A DNA stretch of 6,741 bases. Source: Hungatella sp. UBA3147. GTDB lineage: Bacteria > Bacillota > Clostridia > Lachnospirales > Lachnospiraceae. The notes under the pieces were generated by a model. It had not been told where the DNA came from, made no database searches, and saw nothing but the letters and a program-made list of their open reading frames with translations. The stretch lies in assembly GCA_002365025.1 (NCBI GenBank), contig DEYX01000227.1, forward strand, positions 1 to 6,741, in the 5' to 3' direction. Positions 1-5,399 of the stretch are shown piece after piece. Position numbers and translations under genes: made by a program. The number at the start of each line of letters is the position of its first letter. Position 1 is the stretch's first letter.

Positions 1-974
1 CTTAGGGCAGAAAACGGCCCGATATAGGGAATTCCGTCTAAAGTCATACAATCCTGGGCCGTCCATCTTCTGATTTCCTTTGCTTCCGGAAACAGATGTT
101 CCCCTGCCCGTTTCATCGTGGTAAAAGGACTTTCCTTTGGCGCTTTTCCGGTTCTGTGGCTTCCATATCCCAATAAAAGCTTATCACCGGCATTCCGAAA
201 GGAATATGCTCTTTCGTCAATCCCAATATACATGCCTTTTAAAGATGTAACCGGCTCAAGCTCCAGAACGTAGCTTTTCTCCTGATACATTTTGGCAAAA
301 TAAAATCCAGGGATATTAACAAAAGGATAATGAGAGGCAAATACTACTTTTTCAGCCTTTACCACCCCTTTATCCGTCACAACTTCATGCCCCTGAACCT
401 TGAGAACCTTTGTCCGCTCAAAAATCGTAAGACCTGCAGATATATCTCTAAGAAATTCCAGAGGATGAAACTGGGCCTGTCCGGTAAAACGAACCGCTCC
501 ATGCACAGGAAACGGAAGTCCGGTCTCCCTGACAAAAGAAGCCGGAAGACCAAACCTTGCAGCCCACTCCGCCTCTCTTGAAAGCACCTCTGACTCCTGA
601 ACCGAATATAGATATGCATCCGTTTGCTCATAATGGCACTGTATGGAATAACGTCTAATGAGTTTTCCGTACTCTTCCACTGCCAGCTGATTTGCCTTTC
701 CATACAGCCTAGCCGTTTCTGCCCCAGTCGTTCGTGCCAGCTTTTCATAAATCAGATTATGCTGGGAAGTGATTTTCGCCGTTGTAAATCCCGTCTGCCC
801 GCTTCCTATTCGGTCTGCCTCCAGCACCACCACATGAAGCCCGTGCCTTTGCAAATAAAAGGCAGTAAGGATTCCTGCCATTCCAGCTCCTATTACTACC
901 ACCTCTGTCCGTTTGTTCCCTGTCAATGGATTCCTGCCAGGAATTCTGGCTGATTCTGTCCAGATTGATTTCAT
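1..974 (-). CDS. FAD-dependent oxidoreductase of the DAO family, 3' end off the left edge
   Basis: My translation of the minus strand gives 324 uninterrupted residues starting MKSIWTESARIPGRNP; the frame is still open at base 1. Residues 25-36 (VVVIGAGMAGIL) form a dinucleotide-binding Rossmann motif with G29, G31 and G34. The acidic residue expected to hold the adenosine ribose is E52 in VVVLEADRIGSGQTG. Residues 64-72 (TTAKITSQH) and the late motif DCMTLDGIPYIG match a family of D-amino-acid-oxidase-fold proteins common in Firmicutes. Relatives such as B. subtilis YhfW are about 500 residues long and often carry a C-terminal Rieske [2Fe-2S] domain, which would lie beyond the window here. 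The start is well supported: GAGGTG lies 6 bases upstream. There is no signal peptide, so it is probably cytosolic. The substrate cannot be told. It is divergent from the GGDEF-EAL gene and shares its upstream region. Confidence 0.85.
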   Translation of the reverse strand, partial: MKSIWTESARIPGRNPLTGNKRTEVVVIGAGMAGILTAFYLQRHGLHVVVLEADRIGSGQTGFTTAKITSQHNLIYEKLARTTGAETARLYGKANQLAVEEYGKLIRRYSIQCHYEQTDAYLYSVQESEVLSREAEWAARFGLPASFVRETGLPFPVHGAVRFTGQAQFHPLEFLRDISAGLTIFERTKVLKVQGHEVVTDKGVVKAEKVVFASHYPFVNIPGFYFAKMYQEKSYVLELEPVTSLKGMYIGIDERAYSFRNAGDKLLLGYGSHRTGKAPKESPFTTMKRAGEHLFPEAKEIRRWTAQDCMTLDGIPYIGPFSAL

Positions 975-980
975 TCCTTC

Positions 981-986
981 CACCTC
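981..986 (-). promoter_or_regulatory. Ribosome binding site of the FAD oxidoreductase gene
   Basis: On the minus strand the sequence reads AAGAGGTGGAAGGA and then ATG. GAGGTG is complementary to the 16S rRNA tail and ends 6 bases before the ATG at 974-972. This fixes the start codon. I found no convincing sigma-A promoter for this gene further upstream. Confidence 0.75.
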
Positions 987-1000
987 TTGCCTTTATAGCT

Positions 1001-1019
1001 AACATTTTTAAAAAAAGTT
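1001..1019. repeat. AT-rich near-palindrome in the divergent intergenic region
   Basis: AACATTTTTAAAAAAAGTT is symmetric except for its centre and one base pair (AAC-x-TTTTT against AAAAA-x-GTT). It lies 27 bases upstream of the oxidoreductase start, a plausible place for an operator. It has no loop and no GC stem, so it is not a terminator. In an AT-rich region some such symmetry is expected by chance, so function is uncertain. Confidence 0.3.
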
Positions 1020-1035
1020 TTTCTTATCCTTATTA

Positions 1036-1076
1036 TTCTCTCTATTTCCAGTTTAATGCTTGTTTTCTCTCTTCCA
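1036..1076. repeat. Pair of pyrimidine direct repeats in the divergent intergenic region
   Basis: TTCTCTCTATTTCCA at 1036-1050 is echoed by TTCTCTCTTCCA at 1065-1076; the second copy lacks three bases. The starts are 29 bases apart, close to three helical turns. The pair lies inside a strongly pyrimidine-skewed stretch between the two divergent genes. It could be a paired protein-binding site, or simply low-complexity sequence. Confidence 0.35.
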
Positions 1077-1080
1077 ATTA

Positions 1081-1108
1081 TTTCTTGATTTCACTATGCT
1101 TTTATAAT
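1081..1108 (+). promoter_or_regulatory. Candidate sigma-A promoter for the GGDEF-EAL gene
   Basis: A perfect TATAAT -10 box lies at 1103-1108. The best -35 candidate at a normal distance is TTTCTT (1081-1086, 16-base spacer), which is poor. A better-looking TTGATT at 1085-1090 is only 12 bases away. Initiation near 1115 would give a leader of about 34 bases with the full ribosome binding site at 1135-1140. The -10 box and its position are the evidence; the -35 is weak. Confidence 0.45.
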
Positions 1109-1134
1109 ACAATAAAATCAAATGGCCGATAAAA

Positions 1135-1140
1135 GGGAGG
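1135..1140 (+). promoter_or_regulatory. Ribosome binding site that sets the GGDEF-EAL start at 1149
   Basis: GGGAGG ends 8 bases before the ATG at 1149, an ideal spacing. An in-frame ATG at 1122 also exists, but choosing it would place this ribosome binding site inside the coding region, and no Shine-Dalgarno precedes it. The start at 1149 (MNWFRKK) is therefore preferred. Confidence 0.8.
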
Positions 1141-1148
1141 AAATCCAT

Positions 1149-2531
1149 ATGAATTGGTTTAGAAAAAAAACAGCCCTGCCACTTCAAACAGAGACAGAGA
1201 CCAAAAGCCAGGTATTAGAAGAAGCTTTATTAGAGAGCAAACCGGAACGAGAAACCTGTTTAAAGCATCTGGGCCTGGTAATGAGCTCTATGGAACGGGG
1301 CGCTGTGCTAAAGCTTCACATAGAGAATTTTAAACGGCTAAACCAGGTATTTGGTTATGCATACTGCGAAAACCTTCTGGTACAGATCCTTACCTATTTA
1401 AAAGAAATGACAGGAAAAGATGTCTACCATTATATTGGTGTGGAGTATATCATCATACTGGAACAATATACACAGGGACAGGCTTATGAGCTTGCTGAGA
1501 CAATTGCCGGTAGGTTTGACCATGTCTGGAAAGTCGGCGGGACCGACTGCTTATGTTCCGCGCAGATGGGCATCTGCACCTATCCCGGACACGCCGCTTC
1601 TCCGGACCAGATGTTAAAGTGTCTGGATCTGGCCGTTATTAAGGCGGAAGACGGAGGTCCCAATCAGGCGGTCGTCTTTGACAGCGTTTTGCAGAAACAT
1701 CTGCAGCGGCGCCAGACCATTGCTCTTTATCTAAAGACAGCCCTGGAAAAAGAAGAGGTGGAGGTTCGTTACCGCCCTACTCTTCAAATTGATACGGGGA
1801 CCTTTACCCGGGCAGAGCTTTATATGCGCATCTTTATTAAAGGCCTTGGGATGATCGGAGCCAGCGAATTTCTCCCTGTTGCAGAGGATTCCGGGCAGAT
1901 CCGGGCCATTGAATATTATGCACTGGAAAAAGCAGCCCAGTGCATCCACGGGCTGCTAGAAGCTGGCTGCGAATTTGAATCCATTGCTCTTCCCATTTCT
2001 CCCGTTCTTTTTTTACAGGAAGATTTCGTTGACGAAGTGAAGCGCATGATGGATATCTATCACATACCTGAGGGAAAGCTTGCCCTGGAGATCCAGGAAA
2101 GTGCCCTGACCATGGCTTATTTAAACATCAACGTGACCCTCCAGCAATTGCAGGAAATGGGCGTGGAGATCATTCTCAATGAATTCGGTTCCGGCCACTC
2201 CGGAATCTCATCAATCCTGGAGCTTCCAGTAGATACCTTAAAGCTTGAGCGCCTGTTCGTATGGCAGCTTGAGACGAATCCAAGGTCCCGGTCCGTTATT
2301 GAAGGTCTGATCCGGATGGCAAGAGATCTTGATATGACCATCATTGCCGAAGGCGTGGAAACGGAAAACCAGAACCAAATACTTACAGAAGCCGGCTGCA
2401 ATTACCAGCAGGGATTTTACTATTCTCCTACCCTGGAAAAAGGCTCTCTGTTAAAAATCCTCGGCACTTCCTTAACAGAATCTCATCAGCTCTTAGCAGA
2501 GGAGAAGGAAAAAATGGGGAAACTAAGCTAA
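1149..2531 (+). CDS. GGDEF-EAL protein with both active sites degenerate
   Basis: A 460-residue protein with no signal peptide or membrane segment, so probably cytosolic. Residues about 50-180 align with a GGDEF domain, but the signature is IGVEY (96-100) instead of GGDEF, so the metal-binding Asp is Val and cyclase activity is unlikely. Residues about 190-440 form an EAL domain. Kept from the canonical site are E223 (in ELY, replacing EAL), R227, E314 (LEIQE), K365 (DTLK) and E401 (AEGVET), plus QG at 421-422. Lost are the metal-ligand Asn (P282 in LPIS, for VNLS) and the catalytic Asp pair (N344-E345 in NEFGSG, for DDFGTG). The Gln of YQP is R209. Phosphodiesterase activity is therefore doubtful. 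Known parallels with degenerate domains are CsrD, FimX, LapD and YdiV, which act as receptors or binding partners. It may share a transcript with the AraC-family gene 73 bases downstream. Confidence 0.88.
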   Translation: MNWFRKKTALPLQTETETKSQVLEEALLESKPERETCLKHLGLVMSSMERGAVLKLHIENFKRLNQVFGYAYCENLLVQILTYLKEMTGKDVYHYIGVEYIIILEQYTQGQAYELAETIAGRFDHVWKVGGTDCLCSAQMGICTYPGHAASPDQMLKCLDLAVIKAEDGGPNQAVVFDSVLQKHLQRRQTIALYLKTALEKEEVEVRYRPTLQIDTGTFTRAELYMRIFIKGLGMIGASEFLPVAEDSGQIRAIEYYALEKAAQCIHGLLEAGCEFESIALPISPVLFLQEDFVDEVKRMMDIYHIPEGKLALEIQESALTMAYLNINVTLQQLQEMGVEIILNEFGSGHSGISSILELPVDTLKLERLFVWQLETNPRSRSVIEGLIRMARDLDMTIIAEGVETENQNQILTEAGCNYQQGFYYSPTLEKGSLLKILGTSLTESHQLLAEEKEKMGKLS

Positions 2532-2591
2532 TCTTCCAGTAGAAACTAAGGAAAAGTTCAGTATCATTACATAAACAGCGGCATACAGGAA

Positions 2592-2602
2592 GGAGGACCT
2601 CC
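2592..2602 (+). promoter_or_regulatory. Self-complementary ribosome binding site of the AraC-family gene
   Basis: The Shine-Dalgarno AGGAGG (2591-2596) is followed at once by ACCTCC, so GGAGGACCTCC is a perfect palindrome around its central A. In the mRNA, GGAG (2592-2595) can pair with CUCC (2599-2602) over a three-base loop. The Shine-Dalgarno ends 8 bases before the ATG at 2605 and clearly sets that start. Whether the short hairpin forms or controls translation is inference. Confidence 0.6.
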
Positions 2603-2604
2603 AT

Positions 2605-3519
2605 ATGACCAAATCCGCATACTACCAACGGCCCGAAGACCGTTCCTTCCAGGGCAGACAAGTGGAAGGCCTGTTAGAAAACGTTGAATATTCCCTTAAT
2701 TCCAATATCCGTATCTGGCATAACATTCAAATGGAAGGCTACGCGCCTCACCAGCACAGTGCACTGGAAATTCTCACACCCGTGGAATGCGACTATACCG
2801 TCATCATCAACAAAAAGTCCTTCACTTTACAGCCGGGCGACATTCTATTTATCCCCCGCTTTTCCATCCATGAGATCCTTCCGGCTACCAGCGGTTCCCG
2901 CTTCATTTATATGTTCAACATGGAACCACTGTCCAGTTTTTACGATTCCTCCTTTTTGGATGTGGTTCTGTTAGAACCTTGCCTTATGAACAAGCAAAAC
3001 CATAGCCGGATTTATGAACGGATCTATTCCGGTTTAATGGAGATCAACGACATATATTTTCCAGGCGGGATCTTTTGGGAATATTCTATTTATGCGATCC
3101 TGATCAATATCTTAACGACAATCGGCGGAGAGTACTATCATGCCCTCTCCGCCAATTCACAAACCTCTCAAGAAAAACATTATGAGTATTACCAGAAGTT
3201 CACAGGCCTTTTGTCCTACATTGACGCTCATTACGGGGAGAACTTAACGTTAGAAAAAATGGCCGCCCACATAGGCTTTTCCAAATACCATTTTTCCCGC
3301 CTGTTTAAAGAACATACCAACTCTACTTTTTATGACTATTTAAGCCGCAAACGCATTCAGGCGGCTCAGGAAATGTTATTGGCCGGCGAATCGATCACCT
3401 CAATCGCCTTCCAAACCGGGTTCAACAATCCGGCCTCCTTTAGCCGGTGCTTTAAGAAGTATACAAAGTACAATCCCACCGAGTTTCGCAGCCAATTTTC
3501 CCTTTCTTCTATCCCTTAA
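2605..3519 (+). CDS. AraC-family transcriptional regulator with N-terminal cupin domain
   Basis: A 304-residue, full-length AraC/XylS-type regulator. The N-terminal half is a cupin-like ligand-binding domain: HQH at 49-51 with E55, LQPGDILFIP at 76-84 and H89 in SIHEI are typical cupin strands. The C-terminal roughly 100 residues hold the paired helix-turn-helix DNA-binding domain. The first is LTLEKMAAHIGFSKYHFSRL (214-233). The second is SITSIAFQTGFNNPASFSRC (263-282), followed by FKKYTKYNPTEFR (283-295). The usual Gly of the xGxSPxEYR ending is Lys here, a mild departure. It lies downstream of the GGDEF-EAL gene on the same strand and convergent to the sugar transporter operon, which it probably regulates. 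That link is positional only and the ligand is unknown. I see no terminator after its stop. Confidence 0.93.
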   Translation: MTKSAYYQRPEDRSFQGRQVEGLLENVEYSLNSNIRIWHNIQMEGYAPHQHSALEILTPVECDYTVIINKKSFTLQPGDILFIPRFSIHEILPATSGSRFIYMFNMEPLSSFYDSSFLDVVLLEPCLMNKQNHSRIYERIYSGLMEINDIYFPGGIFWEYSIYAILINILTTIGGEYYHALSANSQTSQEKHYEYYQKFTGLLSYIDAHYGENLTLEKMAAHIGFSKYHFSRLFKEHTNSTFYDYLSRKRIQAAQEMLLAGESITSIAFQTGFNNPASFSRCFKKYTKYNPTEFRSQFSLSSIP

Positions 3520-4351
3520 CGCCACCTAAAGCAACACCGGAAATTATGTAACGGGAAAGAAGCAGATAAACCACAATCAGGGGCAGCACCGTCAAAGCCA
3601 GCCCCATATAAACAGAGCCATATTCTGTCTTATAAATATCCCCGCGAAGCAGGCTTACCATAATGGGCATGGTATACTTCTTCTGATCCGTCAAAAGTAC
3701 CAGAGGGGTAAACAAGTTGTTCCAGCTGGACACAAAGCAGAAGATCGCCTGTGTTGCAATGGCCGGTTTCATAATCGGCATAGCAATCCGGTTGAAGATA
3801 TAGAACTCCCCTGCCCCATCAATGCGGGCAGCCTGAATGATTTCCAGTGACAAAGAAGGCAGCATATACTGCCTCATAAAGAACACCATAGAAGGTGAGG
3901 CAATGGCCGGTAAAATGAGCATGAGGAAATTGTTTGTCATATGAATCCGGTAAACCATCTGATAGAAACCGATCATCGTAATCTGGGCCGGAACCATCAT
4001 AATCGCCATGATAAAGCTGAAAAATGGTTTGCGGAATCTCCAGTTGTACACCACCAGCCCGTATGCGGTCATGTTGGAAAAATACACCGCACAAATAGTT
4101 GCTCCTGTGGAAATGATAAGAGAATTCAAAAAACCATTGGCAGGATTAAAGCTTTTACCCAACAAAATAGCTATATTCTTCATCATATACGTAGAAGGAA
4201 GAAGCGAAATTGCGTGTTGCTGTATCTGTACCGTAGAACGGGTGGCATTGATCGCCATAATGTAAAACGGGGCAATGCTTAAAATTGCAAGGAAAATGCA
4301 TACCACGTAAATAATGACTTCCAATATCAATGAGCTGCGCTTTTTATTCAT
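3509..4351 (-). CDS. Carbohydrate ABC transporter permease, MalG/UgpE-like (CUT1 family)
   Basis: A 280-residue integral membrane protein with about six hydrophobic segments (near residues 8-33, 72-98, 107-130, 141-158, 198-220 and 246-270). The cytoplasmic EAA loop that docks the ATPase is clear at 173-196 (QAARIDGAGEFYIFNRIAMP followed by IMKP). The short N-terminus, the stretch STVQIQQHAISLLPSTY before the second segment and the C-terminal GVALGGVKG ending are typical of the MalG side of CUT1 importers. The start is supported by GGAGG (4359-4363) 7 bases upstream. Its ATG overlaps the stop of the upstream permease gene in ATGAATAA, so translation is probably coupled. It is the last gene of the operon, and its 3' end overlaps the convergent AraC-family gene. 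The sugar cannot be read from sequence. Confidence 0.92.
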   Translation of the reverse strand: MNKKRSSLILEVIIYVVCIFLAILSIAPFYIMAINATRSTVQIQQHAISLLPSTYMMKNIAILLGKSFNPANGFLNSLIISTGATICAVYFSNMTAYGLVVYNWRFRKPFFSFIMAIMMVPAQITMIGFYQMVYRIHMTNNFLMLILPAIASPSMVFFMRQYMLPSLSLEIIQAARIDGAGEFYIFNRIAMPIMKPAIATQAIFCFVSSWNNLFTPLVLLTDQKKYTMPIMVSLLRGDIYKTEYGSVYMGLALTVLPLIVVYLLLSRYIISGVALGGVKG

Positions 4352-5327
4352 GTGATTTCCTCCGTTCCTTCTGCATTTTCCTATATTCCCGTTCCTGCTG
4401 TTTGGTCAGCTTCTCCAATTCTGCTTCGTCCTTATCCCTCATTGCAAAAAACAAAATTGCAGATGCGGCACAAATAATCACAAACATGATCATACTGGCG
4501 GCGGAAGCCCGATTGTATAAGTAACTGCCGCTAAATGCCTGATTATAGATAAATACGCTGGTGGTTAAGGTGGCATTGTCCGGTCCTCCGAGTAAAAACA
4601 GCTTCGGAATATCGAACATCTGTAAACCGCCAATCAAACTGGTTACCAATGTAAACAGCAGAATGGTCTTTAAGTTGGGGAGCGTGATATAGAAAAAGGT
4701 CTGAATCCGGTTTGCCCCATCTACCTCTGCGGATTCAAAGATTTCAGGACTGATTCCCAGTACGCCGGATACCAGAATAATCATGGTATAGCCATACCAC
4801 ATCCAGAACTGAATAAATGCTACGCTTCCCCTTGCTACGGCTTTGCTGACCTGAAAATTAATTGGCTGGTCCGTAATCCCTAAAGTCATCAAAATATCAT
4901 TGACCGGTCCCATGGGATAACCGATAAGGGCGTTGAACAGAATGGCAACGGTAGCTGCAGTAATAATGTTTGGCATATAAAACAATACCTTAAACAGTCC
5001 TTTTCCTTTGATGTGATTCCGGTTATCCGTAAACCACGCCGTTAAAAGCAGGGCCAGACCTATCTGAGGGATAAAGTTGCATATCCATATGCCTAAAGTG
5101 TTCCGAAATGACTTCTGGAACGAGGGATTTGCCAAAATGTTCTTAAAGTTTAAAAATGGATCGTCCGCAAGAAAATGAAACTTTACCATACCCAATCCTT
5201 TACAATCCGTAAATCCAATAACAGTAGTAAAAATAATCGGATATAAAGTGAAAATCAGAAATGCAATGGTAAAGGGCAGACAGAATATGTATCCCCATTT
5301 CGCATAACCAGAATGTTTTCGTTTCAT
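4344..5327 (-). CDS. Carbohydrate ABC transporter permease, MalF/UgpA-like (CUT1 family)
   Basis: A 327-residue membrane protein starting MKRKHSGYAKWGYIFCLPFT. A first membrane span at about 11-36 is followed by further hydrophobic segments near 77-100, 114-135, 168-190, 220-238 and 272-296. The EAA loop is at 198-217 (ESAEVDGANRIQTFFYITLP), followed by NLKT. The C-terminus is a highly charged, probably helical cytoplasmic tail (297-327, rich in Glu, Lys and Arg), somewhat longer than usual. I chose the ATG at 5327 because GGAGG (5335-5339) ends 7 bases before it. The frame extends 22 codons further upstream to a TTG, but that reading lacks a Shine-Dalgarno and looks unlike a permease N-terminus. 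It forms the heterodimeric channel with the permease encoded just downstream. Confidence 0.92.
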   Translation of the reverse strand: MKRKHSGYAKWGYIFCLPFTIAFLIFTLYPIIFTTVIGFTDCKGLGMVKFHFLADDPFLNFKNILANPSFQKSFRNTLGIWICNFIPQIGLALLLTAWFTDNRNHIKGKGLFKVLFYMPNIITAATVAILFNALIGYPMGPVNDILMTLGITDQPINFQVSKAVARGSVAFIQFWMWYGYTMIILVSGVLGISPEIFESAEVDGANRIQTFFYITLPNLKTILLFTLVTSLIGGLQMFDIPKLFLLGGPDNATLTTSVFIYNQAFSGSYLYNRASAASMIMFVIICAASAILFFAMRDKDEAELEKLTKQQEREYRKMQKERRKSHE

Positions 5328-5334
5328 GTAAGTT

Positions 5335-5339
5335 CCTCC
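5335..5339 (-). promoter_or_regulatory. Ribosome binding site that sets the MalF-like permease start
   Basis: Minus-strand GGAGG is followed by seven bases and ATG at 5327. This favours the 327-residue form over an upstream extension of 22 residues that would begin at a TTG at 5393. Confidence 0.75.
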
Positions 5340-5354
5340 ATTCAACGCAATCAG

Positions 5355-5389
5355 GCGGACAAGAAGAAAGAGCCTCCCCTCCTGCCCGC
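5355..5389 (-). other. Candidate stem-loop between the binding-protein and permease genes
   Basis: In the minus-strand transcript GCGGGCA (5389-5383) can pair with UGUCCGC (5361-5355), giving seven base pairs including one G-U, around a 21-base purine-then-pyrimidine loop. It sits in the 72-base gap after the binding-protein stop at 5400. Stem-loops at this place in sugar ABC operons (as after malE) protect the upstream mRNA and keep binding protein in excess over permease. No run of U follows, so it does not look like an ordinary terminator. The large loop lowers confidence. Confidence 0.35.
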
Positions 5390-5399
5390 TCAAAATTAT

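Noticed and set aside
377..748. Open frame of 123 codons on the minus strand within the oxidoreductase gene in another frame
   Set aside because: The overlapping frame encodes the recognised FAD-binding protein without interruption; the alternative translation is Arg/Ser/Leu-rich and looks random.
1122..1148. Upstream in-frame ATG that would add nine residues (MADKREEIH) to the GGDEF-EAL protein
   Set aside because: It has no Shine-Dalgarno of its own, and the strong GGGAGG at 1135-1140 would fall within the coding sequence with perfect spacing to the ATG at 1149.
3430..3447. CCGGC/GCCGG hairpin near the regulator's 3' end, a possible terminator for the convergent operon
   Set aside because: The stem is only five base pairs, no U run follows on either strand, and it lies in the conserved helix-turn-helix coding region.
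3941..4282. Open frame of 113 codons on the plus strand opposite the MalG-like permease
   Set aside because: It is antisense to a clearly conserved membrane protein, has no ribosome binding site I can see, and its translation (His/Arg/Asn-rich) resembles no family I recognise.
5328..5393. 22-codon N-terminal extension of the MalF-like permease from a TTG
   Set aside because: The GGAGG at 5335-5339 and the ATG at 5327 give a standard permease N-terminus; the extension runs through the intercistronic stem-loop.
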